DNA from: Zoogloeaceae bacterium
Lineage (GTDB): Bacteria > Pseudomonadota > Gammaproteobacteria > Burkholderiales > Rhodocyclaceae
Assembly: GCA_031277315.1 (NCBI GenBank)
Contig: JAITMP010000048.1
Location: 1-49,233, forward strand
Reading direction: 5' to 3'
DNA: 49,233 bases
Shown here piece by piece: positions 15,803-23,401 of the stretch (within the stretch, counting starts at the first letter, position 1; every line of letters starts with the position of its first letter). The translations under genes and the position numbers were made by a program. The notes below the pieces were generated by a model. That model saw nothing but the letters and a program-made list of their open reading frames with translations. It had not been told where the DNA came from and searched no databases.

Positions 15803-16890
15803 AGCCGGCGCAGATCGCCACCGCGCTGGCCACGGCCGATACGGCGGAACCGGAACTCGCCGCCGACGTCGTGCGCGCCGCGCTGGCGCGCACGGGCGCC
15901 GACATCGCTCGCGGCGTGCTGCTGTTTCTCAGCGCCGACTTCTCTCATCAAGCCCATGCCGCCGTGCTGGCCGCCTCGCGCGCCGCCTCCTGCCTGCAAG
16001 TCACCGGCTGCACCGCGCCGGGCGTGTTCACCGAGGAAGACTGGGCGCTCGACCGCCCCGCCGCCTGCGCGATGGTCTTCGGCGGCGATTGCGGACTGGC
16101 GCCGCCGCCCGCGTCGGCCACGCCCCGGCTGAGTCTGGCGACGCCGAACGCCGCCGCCCGCGACTGGCTCGCCGGCCCTGCGCCGCGCTACGGCATGCTG
16201 TCGACCAATGCCGGCGCGCACGCCGCCGGACGCATCTGGCATCACGGCAAGCTCGCCGAAGACGACCGCTGCGAAGCGATTATCGGCGGCGCTCGCGCCG
16301 CCATCGGCGTCTCGCGCGGCATGCGCATCCTCGACGAACCGCGCCCGGTGTCATGTCTGGGCCGCGACCTGCTGCGGGTCGGCGGACATCCGGCGCTCAA
16401 CACGCTGCTGCGCGACCTGCCGCTGGAAACGCGCGAGCAGGAAAAACTGCCCTTCCATCTGCTGATGGCCGGCATCATCAAAGGCAACCCAGAAAACGCC
16501 ATCGAAGAAGGCCGCTATGCTCTGACGCCGATCATCGCCGCCAACCATGAAGAACGCAGCGTCACGCTGGCGCTGCCGCTCGACGACGGCGATCTCGTCT
16601 TCTGGGCCATGCGGCAGGCGCTGGCGGCGGAAAACGACCTGCGCCGACTCACCGGCCAGCTTGGCGACGAACTCGGCGCGACGCCGGATTTTGGCCTGCT
16701 CTTCTCCTGCCTTGGCCGCGGCCCCTGGTTCTTCGGCGGCGAAGACCGCGACCTGATCGCCGTCAAGGACCGTTTCCCCGGCATGCCGCTCATCGGCGCC
16801 TACGGCGGCGGCCAGATCGCCCCGCTGCGCGACGGCAACCAGCAAATCTACAACGCCGCCGTGCTGGCGCTGTTTGCCGCCGATGCGTAA
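15799..16890 (+). CDS. FIST N-/C-terminal domain sensory protein
   Basis: This 363-residue cytoplasmic protein has FIST_N (about residues 25-215) and FIST_C (about 215-355) features: GCTAPGVFTEEDWALDRPAACAMVF, the central PLIGAYGGGQIAPL-like end and the LLFSCLGRGPWFFG block. FIST proteins are predicted small-ligand sensors, often tied to signal transduction or heme/amino-acid sensing. Here it stands alone with no histidine kinase or cyclase domain. The start at 15799 overlaps the nth stop (ATGA), so it is coupled to the DNA-repair gene. Its actual ligand is unknown. Confidence 0.85.
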   Translation: MKPAQIATALATADTAEPELAADVVRAALARTGADIARGVLLFLSADFSHQAHAAVLAASRAASCLQVTGCTAPGVFTEEDWALDRPAACAMVFGGDCGLAPPPASATPRLSLATPNAAARDWLAGPAPRYGMLSTNAGAHAAGRIWHHGKLAEDDRCEAIIGGARAAIGVSRGMRILDEPRPVSCLGRDLLRVGGHPALNTLLRDLPLETREQEKLPFHLLMAGIIKGNPENAIEEGRYALTPIIAANHEERSVTLALPLDDGDLVFWAMRQALAAENDLRRLTGQLGDELGATPDFGLLFSCLGRGPWFFGGEDRDLIAVKDRFPGMPLIGAYGGGQIAPLRDGNQQIYNAAVLALFAADA

Positions 16891-16930
16891 CGCGACTTGC
16901 ATGGTCGGGACGAAGGCAAACCGTCGCATA

Positions 16931-16958
16931 GGTTGGGCTGAGCGCAGCGAAGCCCAAC
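16931..16958. repeat. Dispersed hairpin repeat, copy B
   Basis: These 28 bases are identical to those at 12528-12555 (arms GGTTGGGCT and AGCCCAAC), and they lie in the 114-base gap between the FIST and DUF1841 genes. The identity over the whole unit, against unrelated flanks, points to a mobilised or gene-converted repeat. Confidence 0.7.
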
Positions 16959-17004
16959 GCAGGCAGCCGTTCCGCCAAGACGGAATGCGAAAGGCTTAAC
17001 GCCC

Positions 17005-17430
17005 ATGTTTAACCCGACCCGCGATCAAGCGCGCAGTTTTTTCGTCGATGCCTGGCGCAAGCAGCGAGAGAAGCTGCCCGTCTCGCCGCTGGAAGACACC
17101 GCCATCCGCCTCATCGCGCAGCATCCCGAATACCACGCTCTCCTCGACGACGGCGAAGCGGCGCTGGCGCGCGAGTGGACGCCGGAATCGGGCGAAGCGA
17201 ATCCTTTCCTGCATTTGTCGCTGCATCTGGCCATCGAGGAACAGCTTTCCATCGACCAGCCGCCCGGCCTGCGCGCCGCCTTCGAGGCCCTGCTCGCCCG
17301 CGCCGGCGAGCGCCACGCCGCCCTGCACGGCGTGCTCGAATGCCTCGGCGAGACGATCTGGCGGGCGCAGCAAAACCAGTCGCCGCCGGACGGCGCCGCC
17401 TATGTCGAATGCGTCAGACGGAAAAGATAG
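17005..17430 (+). CDS. DUF1841 family protein
   Basis: This 141-residue soluble protein matches the DUF1841 pattern: MFNPTRDQARSFFVDAWRKQ at the start, PLEDTAIRLIAQHPEYHALL, then NPFLHLSLHLAIEEQLSIDQP and the C-terminal HAALHGVLECLGETIWRAQ. The family is common in beta- and gammaproteobacteria and has no known function. The conserved His/Glu-rich centre (HLSLHLAIEEQ) suggests a metal or four-helix arrangement, which is inference only. Confidence 0.88.
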   Translation: MFNPTRDQARSFFVDAWRKQREKLPVSPLEDTAIRLIAQHPEYHALLDDGEAALAREWTPESGEANPFLHLSLHLAIEEQLSIDQPPGLRAAFEALLARAGERHAALHGVLECLGETIWRAQQNQSPPDGAAYVECVRRKR

Positions 17431-17475
17431 CCGCGCAAGGCGACAATCGACGGCGGCGGACGGCATCCCCTGACA

Positions 17476-17481
17476 TATAAT
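17476..17481 (+). promoter_or_regulatory. Possible -10 element of the moxR-like gene
   Basis: A perfect TATAAT stands out in an AT-rich pocket 30 bases before the MoxR start, within otherwise GC-rich DNA. The -35 position (about 17453) is GC-rich and does not match TTGACA, so an activator or another sigma factor may be needed. Confidence 0.35.
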
Positions 17482-17510
17482 TATCATTTCACTCTCGCAC
17501 ACTACTCATC

Positions 17511-18353
17511 ATGCGCTTCGAAGGCTCCACCGATTACGTCGCCACGCCGGATTTGATGCTGGCGGTCAACGCCGCGATTACCCTGCAACGCCCGCTGCTG
17601 CTGAAAGGCGAGCCGGGCACCGGCAAAACCATGCTGGCGGAGACGGTTGCCGCCGCGCTCGGCCTGCCGCTGTTGCAGTGGCATGTCAAATCCACCACCA
17701 AGGCCCAGCAGGGTCTCTACGAATACGATGCCGTTTCGCGCCTGCGCGATTCGCAACTCGGCGAAGACCGCGTGCGGGACATCGCCAATTACATCGTGAA
17801 GGGCGTCCTCTGGCAGGCGTTCGAGGCGGACGCGCCGACGGTGATTCTGATCGACGAGATCGACAAGGCCGACATCGAGTTTCCCAACGACCTGCTGCGC
17901 GAGCTTGACCGCATGGAGTTCTATGTCTATGAGACGCGCGAACTCATCAAGGCCAGGCATCGCCCGATCGTCTTCATCACCAGCAACAACGAAAAGGAAT
18001 TGCCCGACGCCTTTTTGCGCCGCTGCTTTTTCCACTACATCAAGTTTCCCGACAAGGAGACGATGCAAAGCATCATCGACGTGCATTTCCCCGGTCTGAA
18101 GAAAACGCTGATCCGCGAGGCGCTGGAAGTTTTTTTCGATCTGCGCGATGTGCCGGGCCTGAAGAAAAAGCCGTCCACGTCGGAACTGCTCGACTGGCTC
18201 AAGCTGCTGGTTGCCGAGGACATTCCGCCCGAGGCGCTGCGCGCCAAGGACCAGAAGGCCGCCATCCCGCCGCTGCACGGCGCGCTGCTGAAGAACGAGC
18301 AGGACGTGGCGCTCTTCGAGCGGCTGATTTTCATGAACCAGCGCAATCGCTGA
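17511..18353 (+). CDS. MoxR-type AAA+ ATPase
   Basis: This 280-residue AAA+ ATPase has Walker A GEPGTGKT (33-40), Walker B VILIDEID (111-118), sensor 1 PIVFITSNNEKELPDAFLRR and an arginine finger region. MoxR ATPases act as chaperones that mature or insert metal cofactors, usually with a VWA-domain partner. The VWA protein two genes downstream (18985-20157) is the likely partner, with a GNAT gene between. The protein belongs to the CoxD/YehL-like branch that pairs with CoxE-like VWA proteins. The substrate is unknown. Confidence 0.88.
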   Translation: MRFEGSTDYVATPDLMLAVNAAITLQRPLLLKGEPGTGKTMLAETVAAALGLPLLQWHVKSTTKAQQGLYEYDAVSRLRDSQLGEDRVRDIANYIVKGVLWQAFEADAPTVILIDEIDKADIEFPNDLLRELDRMEFYVYETRELIKARHRPIVFITSNNEKELPDAFLRRCFFHYIKFPDKETMQSIIDVHFPGLKKTLIREALEVFFDLRDVPGLKKKPSTSELLDWLKLLVAEDIPPEALRAKDQKAAIPPLHGALLKNEQDVALFERLIFMNQRNR

Positions 18354-18372
18354 TTCCCCGCTGCGGGCAAGC

Positions 18373-18981
18373 ATGGCATTCGTCGAACCTGTCATCCTGA
18401 GCGATCGCGGCGTGCGGCTGGAGCCGCTGGCGCTAGCGCACGAAGACGGTCTGCGCGCCGCCGCCGCCGACGGCGAGTTGTGGCGCATCCGCGTCACCAG
18501 CGTGCCGGCGCCGGAAGACACCCGCGCCTACATCGAAACCGCGCTGCAGCTGCGCGCGGACGGCAGCCGTCTGGCCTTCGCCGTAATTGAAGAAGCCACG
18601 GGCGCCGTGCTCGGCAGCACGAGTTATCACGACATCCTGCCCGCCGTGAAGCGGGTGGACATCGGCTACACCTGGTACGCCCGCCGCGCGCAGCGCACGC
18701 ACGTCAACACCGTCTGCAAGCTGCTGCTGATGCGGCATGCTTTCGAGACGCTGGGCTGTCATGCCATTGGCTGGCGCACCGACAATTTCAATTTCGCCAG
18801 CCAGCGCGCCATTGAGCGGCTCGGCGCGAAAAAAGACGGCGTCATCCGCGCCCAGGCGCTGCGGCGCGACGGCACCATCCGCGACACGGTGATGTACAGC
18901 CTGCTGGCGAGCGAATGGCCCGAGGTCAAGGCGCACCTGTGCTATCTGCTCGACAAGCCGCGTGAACAGACTGCGGACTAA
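18373..18981 (+). CDS. GNAT family N-acetyltransferase, RimJ/RimL type
   Basis: This 202-residue protein has the RimJ/RimL-like fold: VRLEPLALAHEDGL at the start, VLGSTSYHDI, the acetyl-CoA loop region RRAQRTHVNTVCKLLLMRHAFE, then WRTDNFNFASQRAIERLGAKKDG. It would transfer acetyl from acetyl-CoA to an amine. Its place between the MoxR ATPase and its VWA partner (19 bases after one, three before the other) suggests co-expression and perhaps a role in the same maturation process, but this is inference. Confidence 0.85.
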   Translation: MAFVEPVILSDRGVRLEPLALAHEDGLRAAAADGELWRIRVTSVPAPEDTRAYIETALQLRADGSRLAFAVIEEATGAVLGSTSYHDILPAVKRVDIGYTWYARRAQRTHVNTVCKLLLMRHAFETLGCHAIGWRTDNFNFASQRAIERLGAKKDGVIRAQALRRDGTIRDTVMYSLLASEWPEVKAHLCYLLDKPREQTAD

Positions 18982-18984
18982 GCC

Positions 18985-20157
18985 ATGCTGATCGACTTTT
19001 TCCACCACCTCAAGCAGGCTAAGCTGCCGGTGTCGACCAAGGAATTTCTCACCTTGCTCGAAGCCCTGCAAAAGCATGTCGCCGGACACAGCATCGACGA
19101 GTTCTACTATCTTTCACGCGCCTGTCTGGTGAAGGACGAATCGAACTACGACAAGTTCGACCGCGCCTTCGGCGAATATTTCAAGGGCGTCGAACGCATT
19201 CCCGGCCTGGACGTGGACATCCCCGAAGACTGGCTGCGCCTGATGGCGAAGAAGCATCTCACGCCGGAGGAGAAGGCTAAGCTGCAAGCCCTCGGCTGGG
19301 ACAAGCTGATGGAGGAATTCAAAAAGCGCCTGCAAGAGCAGAAGAAGCGCCACGCCGGCGGCTCGAAGCACATCGGCACCGGCGGCAGCAGCCCTTTCGG
19401 CGCACACGGCTATCATCCCGAAGGCATTCGCATCGGCCCCGAATCGGCCGGCAACCGCACCGCCGTCAAGGTGTGGGACAACCGCGAATACCGCAACCTC
19501 GACGACAAGGTGGAACTGGGCACGCGCAACATCAAGGTCGCGCTGCGCCGCCTGCGCCGCTTCGCCCGCGAGGGCGCCGAGCAGGAACTCGATCTGGACG
19601 GCACCATCTCCGCCACCGCCCGCAACGCCGGCTGGCTCGATCTGATGATGCGACCGGAGCGCCACAACAGGGTCAAGGTGCTGCTGTTTCTCGACATCGG
19701 CGGCTCGATGGACGACCACATCCGCGTCTGTGAAGAACTGTTCTCCGCCGCCAAGAGCGAATTCAAGCACCTCGAATATTTCTACTTCCACAACTGCGTA
19801 TACGACTACGTTTGGCGCGACAACCGGCGGCGTCACTCGGAACGCTTTCCGCTCTGGGACGTGCTGCACAAATACGGCCCGGACTACAAGCTGATTCTGG
19901 TCGGCGACGCCACCATGAGTCCTTACGAAATCATGCATCCGGGCGGCTCGGTCGAATACATGAACGAGGAATCCGGCGCCACCTGGATGCGGCGTCTGCT
20001 CGACACTTATCCGCATGCCGTCTGGCTGAACCCCGAGCCGGAGCATCTCTGGCCCTACCGCCACTCCATCACCCTTCTGCACGGACTGATGGGCGGCCGC
20101 ATGTTTCCCCTGACGCTGGAAGGTCTGGAACGGGCCATGCGCCTGCTCAGCAAATAA
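18985..20157 (+). CDS. VWA domain-containing CoxE-like protein
   Basis: The 390-residue protein has an N-terminal helical region (KQAKLPVSTKEFLTLLEAL), a Lys/Gln-rich linker with a Gly/Ser stretch (about 110-140), and a C-terminal VWA domain. The metal-site motif is DIGGSMD (237-243), where Gly replaces the first Ser of DxSxS. FKHLEYFYFHNCVYDYVWRD and LVGDATMSPYEI follow. This protein type pairs with MoxR ATPases, as with the gene at 17511. Likely a cytoplasmic partner in cofactor insertion or complex assembly. Confidence 0.87.
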   Translation: MLIDFFHHLKQAKLPVSTKEFLTLLEALQKHVAGHSIDEFYYLSRACLVKDESNYDKFDRAFGEYFKGVERIPGLDVDIPEDWLRLMAKKHLTPEEKAKLQALGWDKLMEEFKKRLQEQKKRHAGGSKHIGTGGSSPFGAHGYHPEGIRIGPESAGNRTAVKVWDNREYRNLDDKVELGTRNIKVALRRLRRFAREGAEQELDLDGTISATARNAGWLDLMMRPERHNRVKVLLFLDIGGSMDDHIRVCEELFSAAKSEFKHLEYFYFHNCVYDYVWRDNRRRHSERFPLWDVLHKYGPDYKLILVGDATMSPYEIMHPGGSVEYMNEESGATWMRRLLDTYPHAVWLNPEPEHLWPYRHSITLLHGLMGGRMFPLTLEGLERAMRLLSK

Positions 20158-20191
20158 CGAAGCAGCCCCTCACACGGAGAATGAAAACGAC

Positions 20192-20905
20192 ATGAACGCA
20201 CAAAAAACCATCCCGCAGCCGAGCCGCCGCACCCTGCTGCGCGGCCTGACCGCCATCGGCACACTCGGCACGCTCGGCACGCTCGGTACACTTAGCGCCC
20301 TTCCCGGACTGGCGCGCGCCGCCGGCAACCTGCCGGCCACGCCGGGCTTCCGCTTCATCAAAGGCCCGGTCGGCGTCGACGACACCCGCGCCTCGATCGG
20401 CCTCAACATCAAGCCGGGCCAGACGGCGATGACCGGCGAAGGCGGCGAAGCCGTCTACATCATCGGCCCCGACGCCTTTCTGCAACACGAAAAAACCAAG
20501 ATCACCTACGAGGACGAGAACGGCATCCAGACAATGCGCTTCGCCAGCGGCAAGGCGCTCGCCGTCTTCGGCAAGGGACGCAGCGGGCCGCGCAACGTGC
20601 AGATCCTCACGCCCGCCGCCGTCATCGCCATTCACAACACCGCCGGCTGCTACATCGACGCCGACGAGACGCGCACCTATTTCTGCCTCTGCTACGGCGA
20701 AGCCGAACTGACGCCAAAAGGCGATCCGAAACAGAAGGAAACCCTCAGCGCCAAACACCACGACCGCCCGCTCATCATCACCCTCGCGGGCGAAAAGAAA
20801 ATCGCCCCCGCCCCGTTCAGCGGCCACACCGACAGCGAACTTACCACGCTTGAAAACGCCGTCGGCCGCTGGCCGCCGTTTCACAAACAGAGCGACAGCC
20901 GATAA
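20192..20905 (+). CDS. FecR-domain protein with twin-arginine signal peptide
   Basis: The 237-residue protein starts with a Tat-like signal: SRRTLLRGL (residues 11-19) followed by a hydrophobic core with GTL repeated four times (23-34) and a probable cleavage site near LARAAG. The mature part resembles the FecR beta domain (TRASIGLNIKPGQTAMTGEGGEAVYIIGPDAFLQ). Classic FecR proteins are sigma regulators, but there is no sigma-factor gene beside this one, so it is probably an exported structural or binding protein. It follows the MoxR/VWA genes on the same strand by 34 bases. Confidence 0.75.
   Translation: MNAQKTIPQPSRRTLLRGLTAIGTLGTLGTLGTLSALPGLARAAGNLPATPGFRFIKGPVGVDDTRASIGLNIKPGQTAMTGEGGEAVYIIGPDAFLQHEKTKITYEDENGIQTMRFASGKALAVFGKGRSGPRNVQILTPAAVIAIHNTAGCYIDADETRTYFCLCYGEAELTPKGDPKQKETLSAKHHDRPLIITLAGEKKIAPAPFSGHTDSELTTLENAVGRWPPFHKQSDSR
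20258..20293. repeat. 9-bp tandem repeat in the FecR-domain signal peptide
   Basis: Four 9-base units (GGCACACTC, GGCACGCTC, GGCACGCTC, GGTACACTT) encode GTL x4 in the hydrophobic core of the signal peptide. Gain or loss of a unit would keep the frame but change core length and so export efficiency. Confidence 0.75.
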
Positions 20906-20931
20906 TCACTGTTCCAGCGGAGATTACAGCA

Positions 20932-21192
20932 TCAAGAAACCGGCGCCTTCGAGCGCCGAATCTGCGCGTACATCGCATCCGGCGCAAGATCAATTTCGCC
21001 CGGCCATGTCACCGCGCCATGCGCCACAAAAACTTGCGCGAAAAGCGCCGGATCGGTCAACACAGCAAACACGCCGGCATTCGGCGCATGCACCCAACTC
21101 GACAGATCAAGCAAACCTGTCGTGCCATCGACGAAACACACATGCAATCTGTAATCAGGCAAAGCCTGCACAGTCGCCACCCGCCAAGGCAT
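20932..21192 (-). CDS. DUF2442 family protein
   Basis: This 86-residue protein starts MPWRVATVQALPDYRLHVCF and contains DGTTGLLDLSSWV and GAVTWPGEIDLAPDAMYAQI, the conserved pattern of DUF2442. The frame is open upstream, but ATG at 21192 fits the family start. DUF2442 genes usually sit next to DUF4160 genes, as here (20 bases apart), and the pair has been suggested to act as a toxin-antitoxin-like module. No activity is known. It is convergent with the FecR-domain gene, 26 bases away. Confidence 0.85.
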   Translation of the reverse strand: MPWRVATVQALPDYRLHVCFVDGTTGLLDLSSWVHAPNAGVFAVLTDPALFAQVFVAHGAVTWPGEIDLAPDAMYAQIRRSKAPVS

Positions 21193-21212
21193 GCGAGGCT
21201 GAATGGCCGGCG

Positions 21213-21473
21213 TCAGGGCAGCGGCTGGATTTTCTTCGGGACTTGATTGCGTTCGCACAGTTGCCAGTCCTCCATGAGTTCGGCGCGATGCTCCTGCGCC
21301 CATTCCAGCACAAGCGCCAAGGCGCGGCGCGGTATGCTGCCCTCCATGACTTCCAAAGTGCCAATGTCAATCAGCGCTTCATACTCAGCATACAACGCAT
21401 GAAAATGCGGCGGCGCGTGATCGTTCCAGAACATCTGGATCAGGATACCGTAGAACGCGCTGAGGGTAGGCAT
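21213..21473 (-). CDS. DUF4160 family protein
   Basis: This 86-residue protein begins MPTLSAFYGILIQMFWNDHAPPHFHA, the hallmark DUF4160 start, with HxxPHFH resembling a metal or catalytic site. The C-terminal helix VLEWAQEHRAELMEDW is also typical. ATG at 21473 is chosen over a far upstream ATG that would overlap the GspE-like gene. It lies 17 bases after that gene's stop and 20 bases before the DUF2442 gene. Read with its neighbour as a putative two-gene module of unknown role. Confidence 0.87.
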   Translation of the reverse strand: MPTLSAFYGILIQMFWNDHAPPHFHALYAEYEALIDIGTLEVMEGSIPRRALALVLEWAQEHRAELMEDWQLCERNQVPKKIQPLP

Positions 21474-21490
21474 GTGCTTGCCCCGGAATA

Positions 21491-23287
21491 TCACTCGCTC
21501 TGCACGGGCGGGGCGACGCGGAGGATTTCCCCGAGGGTGGTGAGTCCGGCGGCGACTTTCATGGCGCCGGAGATGCGCAGCGGTTTCATGCCGTCGCGGT
21601 AAGCCTGTTCGCGCACGCGGGCCAGCTCGGTATTCGGGATGACGAGTTTGCGCAACTCGGGTGACATGAGCATGATTTCGTAAAGTCCGATGCGGCCCAT
21701 GTAACCGGTCATGCGGCAATCGAGGCAGCCCACGGGCCGGTACAGTTTGGCCGGAGGCGTCGCCTTCCAGGGCGCGACCATCGCCTGCCAGGTTTCTTCT
21801 TCTTCCGGCGTGATCGGCGCGGCCTGCTTGCAGCGCGGGCAGAGCGTGCGCACGAGGCGTTGCGCCATCACGCCCAGCAGCGTGGCGCCGATCAGATAAG
21901 ACGGCATGCCCAGATCGAGCAGCCGCGTCACCGCCGTCGGCGCGTCGTTGGTATGCAATGTCGATAGCACCAGGTGGCCGGTGAGCGCCGCCTGTACGGC
22001 CATTTCGGCGGTTTCCATGTCGCGGATCTCGCCGATCATGATGATGTCGGGGTCCTGCCGCATGAGGGCGCGCACGCCGGCGGCGAAAGTCATGTCGATG
22101 CTAGTCTGCACCTGCACCTGATTGAAGCCCGATTCGATCATCTCGATCGGGTCTTCGATGGTGCAGACGTTGACTTCCGGCGTCGCCATCTGTTTCAGCG
22201 TCGAATACAGGGTGGTGGTCTTGCCCGAGCCGGTCGGCCCGGTCACCAGAATAATGCCGTTCGGCTGCCCGGCCATCTGCGTCCAGCGCGTCTTGTCCTC
22301 GTCGCTGAAACCCAGTTCGGCGAAATCGCGCACCAGCACGTCGGGATCGAAAATGCGCATCACCAGCTTCTCGCCGAAGGCGGTCGGCAGGGTCGACAAG
22401 CGCAACTCGACCTCCTCTCCGCCGGCGGTGCGCGTTTTGACGCGGCCATCTTGCGGCCGGCGCTTTTCGACGACATCCATGCGGCCAAGAATCTTGATGC
22501 GGCTGGTCATGGCGTTGAGCACCGACATCGGAATCTGATAGACCTGATGCAGCACGCCGTCGATGCGAAAACGCACGATGCCCGATTCGCGCCGCGGCTC
22601 GATGTGGATGTCGCTGGCGCGCTGCTCGAAGGCGTACTGCCAGAGCCAGTCAACGATGCTGACGATGTGCTGGTCGTTGGCGTCGAACTGGCGGTTGGTT
22701 GCGCCCAGCTCAACCAGTTGCTCGAAACTGGAAACGCCGCTGCGCCCCTCGCCTTGCTGTTCGGCTTTTTTCACCGAACGCGCCAGATTGTAGAACTCGA
22801 CCAGATAGCGGTCGATGTCCTGCGGGTTGGCGACGACGCGGCGAATCTCCTTGCGCAGAATCGGCCGCAGCTCCGCTTCCCACTCGCGCAGATACGGCTC
22901 AGCGGTGGCGATCACCACTTCGCGCGCATTCACCTCCACCGGCAGAATGCGGAAGCGCGCCGCGTAAGCGTTCGACATCACTTCCGTGACGGCCTGAAAA
23001 TTGATTTTCAGCGGATCAATGTGCAGGTAATCCAACCCGGCGCGACGCGCCAGCCACTCCGTCAGGTACTCCAGCGTCATGGCCTTGCCCGGCTCGGTGA
23101 GCGGCTTCCATTTCTGCTCGGCGATGACGGCCAGTGGATGAATGTCGCCCTTGAAATAGCGGCGCTCTTTTTTGAAATCCTCGCCGACCCCCTTCGGAAT
23201 CAGACCGTCGGCGACCAGCCCGTTAATCACCTCGGGCAGGGTCAGGCGGTGTTCCCGTGTTGCGGTTTCTGCGCCGGCTGGGTTCAT
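21491..23287 (-). CDS. GspE/PulE-PilB family secretion ATPase
   Basis: This 598-residue hexameric ATPase is of the type that powers type II secretion or type IV pilus assembly. It has an N-terminal MshEN/GspE_N domain (residues 1-160), Asp box ASDIHIEP (224-231), Walker A GPTGSGKTTT (350-359), Walker B MIGEIRDMET and the zinc tetracysteine CPRC...CLDC. No other secretion or pilus gene is next to it, so it acts with components encoded elsewhere. Which machine it serves cannot be decided from this window. Confidence 0.88.
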   Translation of the reverse strand: MNPAGAETATREHRLTLPEVINGLVADGLIPKGVGEDFKKERRYFKGDIHPLAVIAEQKWKPLTEPGKAMTLEYLTEWLARRAGLDYLHIDPLKINFQAVTEVMSNAYAARFRILPVEVNAREVVIATAEPYLREWEAELRPILRKEIRRVVANPQDIDRYLVEFYNLARSVKKAEQQGEGRSGVSSFEQLVELGATNRQFDANDQHIVSIVDWLWQYAFEQRASDIHIEPRRESGIVRFRIDGVLHQVYQIPMSVLNAMTSRIKILGRMDVVEKRRPQDGRVKTRTAGGEEVELRLSTLPTAFGEKLVMRIFDPDVLVRDFAELGFSDEDKTRWTQMAGQPNGIILVTGPTGSGKTTTLYSTLKQMATPEVNVCTIEDPIEMIESGFNQVQVQTSIDMTFAAGVRALMRQDPDIIMIGEIRDMETAEMAVQAALTGHLVLSTLHTNDAPTAVTRLLDLGMPSYLIGATLLGVMAQRLVRTLCPRCKQAAPITPEEEETWQAMVAPWKATPPAKLYRPVGCLDCRMTGYMGRIGLYEIMLMSPELRKLVIPNTELARVREQAYRDGMKPLRISGAMKVAAGLTTLGEILRVAPPVQSE

Positions 23288-23401
23288 GACTAATGGGCGG
23301 TACGATGTCGGTGGAATCGTTGCACTATAGCCGACTCCTCCGCTCCGCTCAATGGCATCCGCTTCCGCCTTTCCCCTCTGCGGAAAACAGGCGGCGATTC
23401 C

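Noticed and set aside
20850-21602. A 250-codon plus-strand frame through the DUF2442/DUF4160 region
   Set aside because: It is the opposite strand of two small genes with recognisable families and has no conserved content of its own.
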